DNA from: Bacteroidota bacterium
GTDB taxonomy: Bacteria > Bacteroidota > Bacteroidia > M30B66
Direction: 5' to 3'
NCBI GenBank assembly: GCA_027490225.1
Contig: JAIXYK010000015.1
Coordinates: forward strand, 1-42,971
DNA length: 42,971 nucleotides
Positions 33,350-42,173 of this stretch are shown here, one piece after another. Both the position numbers and the translations under genes were made by a program. Under the pieces are notes generated by a model, which worked only from the letters and a program-made list of their open reading frames with translations, had not been told where the DNA came from and did not search any database. Position 1 is the first letter of the stretch. Every line of letters starts with the position of its first letter.

Positions 33350-34318
33350 ATGATAAAAGAACTTCAACAGTATATTTTTACTGAATTGGAGAAACTCCAT
33401 TTGCCAAGTTCCCCTTCGAATTTGTATGAACCAATTGGTTACACTATTGCGTTAGGTGGAAAAAGATTGAGGCCTGTATTGGTGCTTTTGGGTTGTGAAT
33501 TGGTAGGCGGTAAAAAGGAAGATGCCATTTATCCAGCATTAGGTATTGAGCTCTTTCACAATTTTACATTGTTGCACGACGATATTATGGACAATGCACC
33601 GTTACGGAGAAACAAGCCAACTGTGCACGCCAAATGGAATGCTAATATTGCCATTTTATCTGGTGATGTATTGTTTACTATTGCTTCTCAGCAAATTGCA
33701 AAAGCAGCAGCTCCCGTTTTGGCTGAGGTGTTAAGTGTGTATTTTAAAGTTGCTGTGGATGTGTGTGAAGGACAGCAATTAGACATGGATTTTGAGTCCT
33801 TAGACAACCTGGAGATTCCCGATTATATTGAAATGATACGCCTTAAAACTGCAGTTCTGCTTGGCGCTTCATTACAAATCGGCGCTTTATGTGGAAACGC
33901 GTCTAAAGAAATTGCTGAGCAATTATATGAAATAGGTGTAGAGCTGGGCTTAGCATTTCAGTTACAGGACGATTTGTTAGATGCTTTTGGAAACGAAGAA
34001 ACCTTCGGAAAACAAGTTGGTGGTGATATTATTTCAAATAAAAAAACCTGGCTCAAACTCAGGGCTTTAGAAAAAGCAAATGCATCCCAAAAACAGGAAC
34101 TCATAAAATGGTATAGCCTAAAAGAGTTTGATGCACCTGAAAAAGTAAATGCAGTAAAACAAATTTTTACCGATTTAGATTTGCCAAACGAAGCAAATAA
34201 TCTCATTCGCAGATATTATACTTCTGCTTTAAATAAATTGGAAGATTTGCATTTAACTGAAAGCGGTAAAACAGGAATTCTGGAATTTACGGAATCTCTT
34301 AAAACCAGGGTAAATTAA
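33350..34318 (+). CDS. Polyprenyl (trans-isoprenyl) diphosphate synthase
   Basis: Chain-elongating prenyltransferase of 322 residues. First Asp-rich motif DDIMD at 77-81, followed by RR; second motif QDDLLDAFG near 205. GGKRLRP (36-42) is the diphosphate-binding signature. The residue five before the first Asp is Phe72 (NFTLLHDD). In this family an aromatic at that position shortens the pocket and favours C20 or shorter products, so a geranylgeranyl diphosphate synthase is a reasonable guess over an octaprenyl synthase. The IPP units would come from the MEP route (dxs at 19492). The stop codon shares bases with the convergent radical SAM gene (TTAA). Confidence 0.92.
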   Translation: MIKELQQYIFTELEKLHLPSSPSNLYEPIGYTIALGGKRLRPVLVLLGCELVGGKKEDAIYPALGIELFHNFTLLHDDIMDNAPLRRNKPTVHAKWNANIAILSGDVLFTIASQQIAKAAAPVLAEVLSVYFKVAVDVCEGQQLDMDFESLDNLEIPDYIEMIRLKTAVLLGASLQIGALCGNASKEIAEQLYEIGVELGLAFQLQDDLLDAFGNEETFGKQVGGDIISNKKTWLKLRALEKANASQKQELIKWYSLKEFDAPEKVNAVKQIFTDLDLPNEANNLIRRYYTSALNKLEDLHLTESGKTGILEFTESLKTRVN

Positions 34319-35343
34319 GCAAAAACCGTAGTGCCTTCTGTGCAGTTTTTGCAAATATCAATTTCTTGTCTATTCGTTAAAACGGCATCTCTAAACTGAT
34401 TGTAAGCCGGACTTTTCCAAATTTCTGTAAAGCTTTTTTCTGGAAATTTTCCTAATTGATGTTGTGCGTCCTTATCGAAACAACAAGGCACCACAGCGCC
34501 ATTCCAGGTTACTACACAACCTTGCCACATGCGCCAGCAATGGTTTAGCAATTTGTTTTTAATTACCCATTTGCCCGATTTTAATTGACGGTACCTGGCA
34601 TATTTATCGTTGTGCGGAATGAGTGGGTTTCCATTTTCAAAATCATAAACCTGCGCTGTTTTAAAACGCACCTCATCCACACCAAGTTCGGCAGCAAGTT
34701 TTAAAACATCATCCGTTTGATGCTCATTTGGTCGAACCACTAAAAATTGAAAAATTACCGCTGGCGTCGCACTTTTTAATTCTTTTTTCCAATAAAGAAT
34801 GTTTTTTGTGCCCTCGATAACCTTTTCTAAATCTCCTTCTTTTCGATATTGTTCGTACGTTTCTTGAGTGGTTCCATCAATTGAAATTATCAATCTGTTC
34901 AATCCAGATGCTACAGTTCTTTTTGCTGTAGCGCTATCTAAAAAATGCGCATTGGTTGAGGTTGCTGTGTAAATGCGTTTTTGAGCTGCTTCGTTTATCA
35001 TTTCCGGCAGTTGCTTGTTGAGAAATGGCTCTCCCTGAAAATAGAAATTAATCGCCATGGTTGTTGGTGCTATTTCATTCAACAAACTCGAAAAAAAGTC
35101 TGTTTTAAGCATTCCTGTAGGTCGTGAAAATGAACGCAGACCACTTGGACATTCAGGGCATCGCAAATTGCAAGATGTAGTTGGTTCAATAGAAATGCTA
35201 ATTGGATGCCCCCATTGAATTGGTCTTTTTAACAGGCGAGACAAATAAAAAGATAGAAATATGTAGGTAGCATTTTGCAATCTTTTAAAAGTTAAACTTT
35301 TTACTCCTTCAATAGAATGCAAGATACTTGCTTTGGTAAACAT
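34315..35343 (-). CDS. Radical SAM protein with SPASM domain
   Basis: 342 residues. The radical SAM [4Fe-4S] motif CxxxCxxC is present near residue 58 as CNLRCPECP, followed by the GGEP-like FYFQGEPFLN. The C-terminal SPASM region has cysteines in HCWRMWQGCVVTWNGAVVPCCFD and DICKNCTEG, which should bind auxiliary Fe-S clusters. SPASM enzymes modify peptides, mature other proteins or rework small molecules. No precursor peptide or partner is seen nearby, so the substrate is unknown. A TAATTTTG box lies four bases before its ATG. It is convergent with the prenyl synthase. Confidence 0.92.
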   Translation of the reverse strand: MFTKASILHSIEGVKSLTFKRLQNATYIFLSFYLSRLLKRPIQWGHPISISIEPTTSCNLRCPECPSGLRSFSRPTGMLKTDFFSSLLNEIAPTTMAINFYFQGEPFLNKQLPEMINEAAQKRIYTATSTNAHFLDSATAKRTVASGLNRLIISIDGTTQETYEQYRKEGDLEKVIEGTKNILYWKKELKSATPAVIFQFLVVRPNEHQTDDVLKLAAELGVDEVRFKTAQVYDFENGNPLIPHNDKYARYRQLKSGKWVIKNKLLNHCWRMWQGCVVTWNGAVVPCCFDKDAQHQLGKFPEKSFTEIWKSPAYNQFRDAVLTNRQEIDICKNCTEGTTVFA

Positions 35344-35347
35344 TTGC

Positions 35348-35355
35348 CAAAATTA
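35348..35355 (-). promoter_or_regulatory. -7 box of the radical SAM gene
   Basis: TAATTTTG on the minus strand, a perfect TAnnTTTG, with four bases (GCAA) before the ATG at 35341-35343. No -33 TTG at usual spacing. A leaderless mRNA is predicted. Confidence 0.5.
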
Positions 35356-35419
35356 TAACATTAAGACAAAGCTTAATATTTATTTAATAACCATTATCAA
35401 TTTAACAGATTAAAATATT

Positions 35420-35427
35420 TATTTTTG
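35420..35427 (+). promoter_or_regulatory. Probable -7 box of the T9SS cargo gene
   Basis: TATTTTTG, a perfect TAnnTTTG, 26 bases before ATG 35454. No obvious -33 TTG. Confidence 0.45.
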
Positions 35428-35453
35428 ACCAAAACCCAAAGTGCTTACAAAAA

Positions 35454-36284
35454 ATGAAAAAACTATACATCATCACATTTTCTACAATATTAACAATAGC
35501 CCTAAGCGGATTATTTTCAGTTGATACACATTCTAATCCGAATGGAGCTCCAGCGGGTGCTGCTGGCGCCCCTAATGACCCAGCAAACGGCTGTAATAGA
35601 AGTGGTTGTCATTCAGGAAGTTCGACCCTAAGAACAGGTCTTATTAACTCAAATGTTCCATCAACAGGTTACGTTCCGGGTCAGATATATAGTTTTACCA
35701 TACAAATTACGGAAGCAGGTATTTCAAAATGGGGTTTTCAAGTTTCTCCTCAGGCTGATGATGGAACTTTACTAGGAACTTTAACGCTTACAGATGCTAC
35801 CCAAACAAGATTTGCAGCAGGAGGAGGAACTAAATATATAACTCATACAACTGCCGGGAACAGTGGTTCTACTGGAAGTAAATCTTGGACTTTTGATTGG
35901 ACAGCGCCAGCAGCAGGAACTGGAGACGTAACGTTTTATACTTATGTAATGGCATCAAATAATAATGGAAGCACTTCTGGAGACCAATTGTTCAGAGAGT
36001 CTGTTACTTTCCAAGAAAGCTCAGGTGTTGGTTTTAACGCTTTAAGTAATTCAAAGTTGGAAGTATTCCCTAACCCGTCTTCAACTGGCTATTTTATGGT
36101 AAATGGATTATCAACAGATTTAAACCTTGTAAAAATGTTTGATGTAAATGGTAAGCTAGTGCTGAATGAGCTTTTAACGTTTGGAAATAATACAATTTCA
36201 ACAGCTGGATTTGAAAAAGGAATTTACTTTGTTTCTTTAGAAGGAAAACAAGGGCGAACTGTAAAAAAGATAATCATACAATAA
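35454..36284 (+). CDS. T9SS-sorted protein with choice-of-anchor V (Reeler-like) domain and CX4CH motif
   Basis: 276 residues. A signal peptide (MKKLYIITFSTILTIALSGLF) is followed by a Gly/Ala/Pro linker and CNRSGCHSG, with Cys47, Cys52 and His53 in a CX4CH arrangement. Many relatives carry CXXCH, the c-type heme site, at this place. The central domain (about 65-190: SFTIQITEAGISKWGFQVSPQ to DVTFYTYVMASNNNG) resembles the Reelin-N-like choice-of-anchor V domain. The C-terminal 75 residues are a type A T9SS sorting domain (LEVFPNPSSTG...DVNGKLV...KGIYFVSLEG...KKIIIQ). So the mature protein is secreted or surface-attached. Heme binding is inferred. Confidence 0.85.
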   Translation: MKKLYIITFSTILTIALSGLFSVDTHSNPNGAPAGAAGAPNDPANGCNRSGCHSGSSTLRTGLINSNVPSTGYVPGQIYSFTIQITEAGISKWGFQVSPQADDGTLLGTLTLTDATQTRFAAGGGTKYITHTTAGNSGSTGSKSWTFDWTAPAAGTGDVTFYTYVMASNNNGSTSGDQLFRESVTFQESSGVGFNALSNSKLEVFPNPSSTGYFMVNGLSTDLNLVKMFDVNGKLVLNELLTFGNNTISTAGFEKGIYFVSLEGKQGRTVKKIIIQ

Positions 36285-36297
36285 TTCAATTAAAGTA

Positions 36298-37173
36298 GTG
36301 TCCTTAATTAATTATTTAGAAATCATTCAGGATACCACCGTAGTTGTTGCAAAACCTGTTGTTATTGATAGTAGTAAGAAAGATTCCTCTGCTACAGCAT
36401 CAGTAGCTCCATTAAAGTTAAAGAAAATTAAAAAAGTTGAGGTAAAGCAAGACGAAGGTCCGGTTTTACCCAACTTTTTTTTTACAACTTACAGCAAAGA
36501 CTTAAAAGTTGACTTGCGCAGGTATGACACAGATAGCTGGATTCTTCCCTTGCTTTTATTCGCGGTTTTCTTTTTAGGCATTATTAACACTTATTTCTTT
36601 AAAGAGTCGCGTCAACTTTTTTCCAGTATTTTTAAAAAAGGAAGTTTTAAAAAGTTATTGAATGAAGAAAATGTAATGATTAGAAGAACAGTCTTTTTGT
36701 TTGTTTTACTATTCTTAATCGTTACTCCCATATTTTCTTTTCAGGTGTATACTTTTTATAATGGACACCCAGATTATATCCCTTTAATTCCCCCTTACCT
36801 TCAGATATTGCTAATTCTTTCAGCAGCATTTGGTTTGAAGCTTTTCGGGATTCGTTTTTTGGGCTATATTTTCTCTTGCAGCTCGGTGGCCATGTCTTAC
36901 ATTTCGAGCATTATAGTTTCTTTTATTATTGCTGGATTGCTTCTCATTCCGATTGCATTGTTTATAAAAATTTCGCTTCCTGTATTTACTTTATATTTAG
37001 TTTATGCTGGAGTTGCTTTATTGTCAACTACTTATGTTGTTAGTTTGGTTGCTGGAATTATAAGTGCATGGAGAGAGGAAAAACTTTCGAAGTTCCATTT
37101 GATTTTATACTTTTGCACCCTTGAAATATTACCATTGTTTATAATCATAAAAACGGTAAAAGATTTATCATAA
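36298..37173 (+). CDS. DUF4271 membrane protein
   Basis: 291 residues. A polar N-terminal region of about 75 residues precedes around seven hydrophobic segments (starting SWILPLLLFAVFFLGIINTYFF). This architecture and its place directly upstream of hemD identify the DUF4271 family, whose role is unknown. The start is GTG at 36298; no ATG occurs before the membrane domain. It follows the T9SS cargo gene by 13 bases and precedes hemD by nine. Confidence 0.8.
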   Translation: MSLINYLEIIQDTTVVVAKPVVIDSSKKDSSATASVAPLKLKKIKKVEVKQDEGPVLPNFFFTTYSKDLKVDLRRYDTDSWILPLLLFAVFFLGIINTYFFKESRQLFSSIFKKGSFKKLLNEENVMIRRTVFLFVLLFLIVTPIFSFQVYTFYNGHPDYIPLIPPYLQILLILSAAFGLKLFGIRFLGYIFSCSSVAMSYISSIIVSFIIAGLLLIPIALFIKISLPVFTLYLVYAGVALLSTTYVVSLVAGIISAWREEKLSKFHLILYFCTLEILPLFIIIKTVKDLS

Positions 37174-37182
37174 AGCGAACAA

Positions 37183-37986
37183 ATGAGCTCTACGAAAAAG
37201 GCACAAATGGAAGAACAAACGGATCAATCTCGGGAACAAAAAGTGAGAACTATTTTAGTTACTCAACCTAAGCCAGAGACAGACAAATCGCCATATTTCG
37301 ATTTAGCGAAAAAGATGAACGTGAAAATTGACTTTAGGCCATTTATTCACGTAGAAGGCATCTCAGCAAAAGATTTCAGAAAAGATAAAATCAATATTCT
37401 CGAGCACACCGCTGTAATTTTGACAAGCCGCAATGCCGTTGATATTTTCTTTAGCCTTTGCACTGAAATGCGTGTTACTATTCCTGAATCCATGAAATAT
37501 TTCTGTATCAGTGAATCAACCGCTTTTTATCTTCAGAAATATGTTCAGTATCGCAAGCGTAAGATTTTCTACGGGAATCAAAAATTTACTGAATTACTTG
37601 ACGTTATTAAGAAAAACAAGTCTGAAAAATTCTTGCTTTTATGTTCTGACATTCATAAAGATGAGATTCCAGAAATATTAGAGGAAAACAAAATTAACTT
37701 CACTAAAGCAGTGGCTTACAGAACGGTTTGCAGCGACTTAAGCGACTTGGCCGAAGTAAAATATGATATGCTGGTTTTCTTTTCTCCTTCAGGAATAAAA
37801 TCGCTGTTTCAAAATTTCCCAGATTTTAAGCAAAATAATACACGCATTGCAGCATTTGGTTCTACAACCACAGCAGCTGTGCTCGAAGCTGGATTAATTT
37901 TAGATATTTTTGCTCCTCAACCAGCCGCCCCTTCCATGACAATGGCTATTGAAAACTATTTAAAGTTAGTAAACAAAGGCAAGTAA
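37183..37986 (+). CDS. hemD: Uroporphyrinogen-III synthase
   Basis: Closes hydroxymethylbilane to uroporphyrinogen III in heme and siroheme synthesis. It has 267 residues. HemD is poorly conserved, but the frame has its hallmarks: VRTILVTQPKP at the N-terminus, VILTSRNAVDIFF, an interdomain KFLLLCSD, VAYRTV, DMLVFFSPSGIKSLFQNF, RIAAFGSTTTAAVLEAG near the C-terminus. The N-terminal 20 residues are an unconserved, charged extension, so an ATG at codon 9 is an alternative start. It is part of the DUF4271-hemD-rnpA run; the next ATG follows its stop directly. Confidence 0.88.
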   Translation: MSSTKKAQMEEQTDQSREQKVRTILVTQPKPETDKSPYFDLAKKMNVKIDFRPFIHVEGISAKDFRKDKINILEHTAVILTSRNAVDIFFSLCTEMRVTIPESMKYFCISESTAFYLQKYVQYRKRKIFYGNQKFTELLDVIKKNKSEKFLLLCSDIHKDEIPEILEENKINFTKAVAYRTVCSDLSDLAEVKYDMLVFFSPSGIKSLFQNFPDFKQNNTRIAAFGSTTTAAVLEAGLILDIFAPQPAAPSMTMAIENYLKLVNKGK

Positions 37987-38382
37987 ATGGGATTAAATTC
38001 CCTATCTAAAAACGAACGACTACACGGTACTGTTCTCATTAATCACCTTTTTAAACAAGGCGACAAACTAAAAGTGAACCCATTTCGGGTAATTTGGTTG
38101 GATAGAAAAACAGAATTAAATATTCCTGTTAGGTTTGGTATTTCTGTTTCAAGAAGAATTTCTAAATTAGCAGTTAAAAGAAATTACATAAAACGTATTT
38201 GCAGAGAAGCATACAGAACATCAAAACAAGAGCTAATTTCATATTGTAAAGAAGAAGAAACAGGTCTAGATTTTTTCCTCATTTATTTAGGCCCAGTAGA
38301 TCCTGACCCAATTGAAATTCACAACAAAATAAATTTAATTTTAAACCGTTTAAAAGAGGCTCATGACAGGTATTGCAAGTAA
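37987..38382 (+). CDS. rnpA: Ribonuclease P protein component
   Basis: Basic protein that works with the RNase P RNA to mature tRNA 5' ends, 131 residues. [29 protein letters not shown] contains the RNR-type RNA-binding signature. The opening [21 protein letters not shown] fits the family. Its start abuts the hemD stop, and its end overlaps yidD by 20 bases. The usual upstream partner rpmH is absent here, a rearrangement seen in several Bacteroidota. Confidence 0.95.
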   Translation: MGLNSLSKNERLHGTVLINHLFKQGDKLKVNPFRVIWLDRKTELNIPVRFGISVSRRISKLAVKRNYIKRICREAYRTSKQELISYCKEEETGLDFFLIYLGPVDPDPIEIHNKINLILNRLKEAHDRYCK

Positions 38383-38584
38383 GTTTATTATTTTTTTGAT
38401 AAGAATTTACCAATATACCATTTCACCAATTTTACCAATGGCTTGCCGATATACACCAACCTGTTCTGCTTATGGAGTGGATGCCGTTATGAAATACGGA
38501 GCCATCAAAGGAACTTTTTTGGCTATTAAACGTTTTGCCAGTTGCAATCCTTGGGGAGGTCATGGTCATGATCCCGTACCATAA
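38363..38584 (+). CDS. yidD: Membrane protein insertion efficiency factor YidD
   Basis: 73 residues. The family signature is complete: [30 protein letters not shown], then [18 protein letters not shown]. It is a small amphipathic inner-membrane-associated protein thought to help YidC insertion. The start overlaps the end of rnpA by 20 bases. This is the standard rnpA-yidD pairing, without yidC in the window. Confidence 0.95.
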   Translation: MTGIASKFIIFLIRIYQYTISPILPMACRYTPTCSAYGVDAVMKYGAIKGTFLAIKRFASCNPWGGHGHDPVP

Positions 38585-38595
38585 ATATTTATAAC

Positions 38596-40296
38596 ATGAA
38601 TATATCATTTTCTACCGGTCGTAAAATCCGGATTGTCATTGCAAGCGCATGTATCGCCTTGGTTTCTGTGTTTTCTTATTCTTTCAAAGAAGACTACTTC
38701 GAGTTATCTAAAAACATTGACATTTTCGTAACCCTTTTTAGGGAAGTAAATATGTATTATGTAGATGAATTGCAACCAGGAACAGTTATTAAAACTGGAA
38801 TTGATGCAATGCTCGAGTCGCTCGACCCATATACCAATTTTATTCCTGAAGATGATATTGAAGATGCCCGATTTATGACCACTGGTCAGTATGGTGGAAT
38901 TGGCGCGCTTATCAGAACCAAAGACGATTATATTGTTGTTTCCGAACCTTACGAAAATTCTCCTGCCGCCAAAGCAGATTTAAGAGCAGGTGATGTTTTA
39001 ATTGAAATTGACGGAAGAAATACCAAAGGAAAATCTACAAATGATGTAGTGAAATTCTTAAAAGGCCAGCCACAATCAACAGTTAAACTTCTAGTTCAAC
39101 GCGTTGGTGTAGAAAAACCTTTTGAAAAAGTTATTACCAGAGAAGAAATTAAAGTAAACAATGTTCCTTATTTTGGAATGATTGACGACAAAATTGGATA
39201 CATCAAACTTACTGGTTTTACAGATGAAGCAGGCAGAGAAGTAAAAGATGCCCTCACCAAATTAAAAGAGAATCCAGCACTTGAAGGTGTTGTGTTAGAT
39301 TTAAGAGGAAATCCAGGAGGTCTTTTAAGAGAAGCAATTAATATTGTAAATGTGTTTGTAGACAAAGGAATTGATATTGTGAGCACTAAAGGCAAGGTAA
39401 AAGAATGGGACAAAACATATAAATCTATTAATAACCCGGTTGATGTTTCAATTCCTATTGCAGTGTTGGTAAACAGAGGCTCTGCTTCTGCTTCTGAAAT
39501 TGTAAGTGGTTCATTGCAAGATTTAGACAGAGCCGTAATTATTGGTCAACGTTCTTTTGGAAAAGGTCTGGTTCAAACTTCTAGGCCATTAACTTACAAC
39601 ACCCAATTAAAAATCACGACTTCTAAGTATTACATTCCAAGTGGTAGATGTATACAAGCTAAAGACTATTCACATAGAAATGAAGATGGAAGTGTAGGTT
39701 CTGTGCCCGATTCATTAATCAAGGAATTTAAAACAAGCAAAGGCAGAAAAGTATACGATGGAGGTGGCGTAAATCCTGATATTACTTTAACTCCGCTTGA
39801 GTACGCACCAATTTCAAGAGCTTTAGCAACCAACAATCTTATTTTTGAATTCGCTACAAATTACAGAGCCAGAAACGAAACTATAAATCCTGCAAGAAAT
39901 TTTATGGTTGATGAGAATTTGTTCAATGAATTTGCTGAATATACCTCAAAAAAGGACTTCAAATATGAAACAGAAAGCGAAGAAATACTGGCAGAATTAA
40001 AAAAGACAGCAGAAAAGGAAAACTACTTTTCTGCAATTGAACCAGAATACAATAAGCTAAAAGAACGCATGATGCACGATAAGAGTGCAGACATACAAAA
40101 GTCTAAAGCGCAGTTAAGTGAATTGCTGGCAGACGAAATATCTAGCAGGTATTATTTTCAAAAAGGAAGAATAGAAAGTTCATTTAATCGAGACCTGGAA
40201 ATTAAAAAAGCAGTTGAAGTGCTTAAAAATAAGCAGTTGTATAGCGATATTCTTACAGGAAAATATACCGAAGAGGTAAAAAAGAAAGGGAAATAA
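38596..40296 (+). CDS. S41-family C-terminal processing peptidase (Ctp/Prc type)
   Basis: Periplasmic serine protease of 566 residues with an N-terminal hydrophobic signal or anchor (IRIVIASACIALVSVFSYSF). A PDZ domain lies at about 85-175 (YGGIGALI to KPFEKVITREE), followed by the S41 catalytic core: GYIKLTGFTDEAGREVKDAL, VLDLRGNPGGLLREA, the nucleophile Ser in RGSASASEIVSG and the general-base Lys in SFGKGLVQ. A long helical C-terminal extension (about 430-566) is charged and may bind partners. It starts 11 bases after yidD, so it is likely in the same transcript. Confidence 0.94.
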   Translation: MNISFSTGRKIRIVIASACIALVSVFSYSFKEDYFELSKNIDIFVTLFREVNMYYVDELQPGTVIKTGIDAMLESLDPYTNFIPEDDIEDARFMTTGQYGGIGALIRTKDDYIVVSEPYENSPAAKADLRAGDVLIEIDGRNTKGKSTNDVVKFLKGQPQSTVKLLVQRVGVEKPFEKVITREEIKVNNVPYFGMIDDKIGYIKLTGFTDEAGREVKDALTKLKENPALEGVVLDLRGNPGGLLREAINIVNVFVDKGIDIVSTKGKVKEWDKTYKSINNPVDVSIPIAVLVNRGSASASEIVSGSLQDLDRAVIIGQRSFGKGLVQTSRPLTYNTQLKITTSKYYIPSGRCIQAKDYSHRNEDGSVGSVPDSLIKEFKTSKGRKVYDGGGVNPDITLTPLEYAPISRALATNNLIFEFATNYRARNETINPARNFMVDENLFNEFAEYTSKKDFKYETESEEILAELKKTAEKENYFSAIEPEYNKLKERMMHDKSADIQKSKAQLSELLADEISSRYYFQKGRIESSFNRDLEIKKAVEVLKNKQLYSDILTGKYTEEVKKKGK

Positions 40297-40313
40297 TTGG
40301 AATTTATTAAGTT

Positions 40314-42173
40314 TTGAATCCTAAGTTAAGGTTACCTTTTCAAATCTTAAAACTCTATTCGTTTTGGATGCTGTCTTTCTTCATAACAAGGGCAGTTTTC
40401 CTTTTTTATAACTATTCAGATTTTTTTGAAATACGAGCAACTTCATTAATGAGGGCTTTTTTTGAAGCTTTGTATTTAGATACCGCCATGGCTTGTTATT
40501 TTATGACATTGCCTTGTTTAATTTTATTGTTGATTCAATTTGTACATCGAAACTGGTTATTTTCCATTTTCAACTGGCTGAATTACCTTTTTATATCGCT
40601 CCTTAGTATTATTACAATTTCGGAGCTTCCAATCTATGATGAATGGTCCCATAAACTTACGTACAAAGCGCTTTGGTTTTTGCACCAGCCCTCTGAAGTT
40701 TTCTTTACAGCTTCTTATAATCAGCTTTTTGGAGGACTTTTTGGAATATTCTTATTAGCTCTTTTGTTTCTTTTACTATACAAAAAATTTAGGATTCAAT
40801 TTGAGTTTAGAAAAAGTCCACTTTGGTTAAGATTGGTTTTTGTGCTCATTACTCCTTTTTTACTATTTACAGGAATTCGCGGTGGTTATTATCTTATTCC
40901 CATACAAGTTAGTGATGCTTATTTTTCGAATAACTATATCTTAAATGACCTTTCCACAAACTCTACTTTTCATTTAATGAGCAATGTTGCCCAGAATTTA
41001 GAAGCTTATGAGCCCTACAAATTCATGTCTTCTGCAGATGCAAAAAGTATTGTAGCAGAAATGTTTAAAGCAGAAAAAGATTCAACTACTCAAATCCTCA
41101 CAACCAAGCGGCCAAATATTGTATTAATAGTTTTTGAAGGTTGGTCGGCTGATGTTGTTGGAGAATTGGGTGGTTACAAAGGACTAACTCCACATTTTGA
41201 CAAGATTTGTAAAGAGGGCATTTCTTTCGATAGTTGCTACGCAAGCGGAAGTTTGAGTGACCAAGGAATGGGAGCTGTATTTTCTGCATTTCCAGCGCAG
41301 CCAAGAACATCTATTGTTACACAACCTTCTAAATATAAAAGTTTGCCAACAATTACCAGTCAACTTAAAAATGCAGGGTATAGTACTTCTTTTCTTTTTG
41401 GCGGAGAACTTAATTATGGAAACATCAGGTCTTATATGTATTACAATGGATTTGATAAAATTACAGAGGGAAGAGATTTTGATAATGCTGTAAAGCGAGG
41501 CCGTTTAGGTGTGGCTGACGGCCCCGCTTTACAAAGAAATTTGCTGGAAATATCTAATTTATCACCTCCTTTTTTTGCAGCACAATTTACCCAAAGCACA
41601 CATGGTCCATTCGACTTTCCCAAAGAACAAAAACACTTTACTTGGGGTGATAAAGAAAATGAATACATCAACTCGGTTTATTATGCTGATAGCTGTTTGA
41701 ATGTTTTTATGGAAGCAGCAAAAAAACAAGCATGGTATAAAAACACTTTATTTGTTTTTATTTCAGACCATTCTCATAATACACCTAAAAATTACGGATA
41801 TCACCAAATGCAATACAGACGCATTCCTTTTGTGTTGTTTGGTGATGTATTAAAGAAAGAGTTTACAGGACTGCACTATAATCAAATTTGTTCCCAGTTA
41901 GACTTTTCGGCTACCGTTTTAGCTCAACTTCAATTAAATGCTAGTGCATTTACATGGAGTAAAAATCAATTCAATCCATACATTAAGCACAATGCATTTT
42001 ATGCCTTCGATGAAGGTCTTGGCTATATTGAGCCTACGGGAAATTTCGTATGGCACGTAAGTGAAAACAGATTTGAATATGAAAGATATTATTCGCCCCT
42101 CAATAAAAATTTATTGCACCAGCGCGGTAAAGCCTACTTGCAAAGAATAACTGAACAGTTTTGGGAATTTTAA
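40314..42173 (+). CDS. LTA-synthase-family sulfatase-fold phosphotransferase, membrane-bound
   Basis: 619 residues with about five N-terminal membrane helices and an extracytoplasmic alkaline-phosphatase/sulfatase domain. That domain contains NIVLIVFEGWSADV (metal site), the nucleophile stretch ASGSLSDQGMGAVFSAFP, THGPFDFP and ISDHSHNTPKNYG. The nucleophile is likely the Ser before Asp (GSLSD), where Firmicute LtaS has Thr. Gram-negative members transfer phosphoglycerol, phosphoethanolamine or similar groups to envelope molecules; the substrate here is unknown. Start: TTG at 40314 gives the basic N-terminus common in the family; ATG 40368 is the alternative. Its stop overlaps the convergent gpx stop (TTAA). 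Confidence 0.88.
   Translation: MNPKLRLPFQILKLYSFWMLSFFITRAVFLFYNYSDFFEIRATSLMRAFFEALYLDTAMACYFMTLPCLILLLIQFVHRNWLFSIFNWLNYLFISLLSIITISELPIYDEWSHKLTYKALWFLHQPSEVFFTASYNQLFGGLFGIFLLALLFLLLYKKFRIQFEFRKSPLWLRLVFVLITPFLLFTGIRGGYYLIPIQVSDAYFSNNYILNDLSTNSTFHLMSNVAQNLEAYEPYKFMSSADAKSIVAEMFKAEKDSTTQILTTKRPNIVLIVFEGWSADVVGELGGYKGLTPHFDKICKEGISFDSCYASGSLSDQGMGAVFSAFPAQPRTSIVTQPSKYKSLPTITSQLKNAGYSTSFLFGGELNYGNIRSYMYYNGFDKITEGRDFDNAVKRGRLGVADGPALQRNLLEISNLSPPFFAAQFTQSTHGPFDFPKEQKHFTWGDKENEYINSVYYADSCLNVFMEAAKKQAWYKNTLFVFISDHSHNTPKNYGYHQMQYRRIPFVLFGDVLKKEFTGLHYNQICSQLDFSATVLAQLQLNASAFTWSKNQFNPYIKHNAFYAFDEGLGYIEPTGNFVWHVSENRFEYERYYSPLNKNLLHQRGKAYLQRITEQFWEF

Noticed and set aside
37987-38584. Replication origin near rnpA-yidD
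   Set aside because: In many bacteria these genes lie by oriC with rpmH and dnaA, but neither gene is present, and no cluster of DnaA-box-like TTATCCACA sequences or long gene-free region was seen here.
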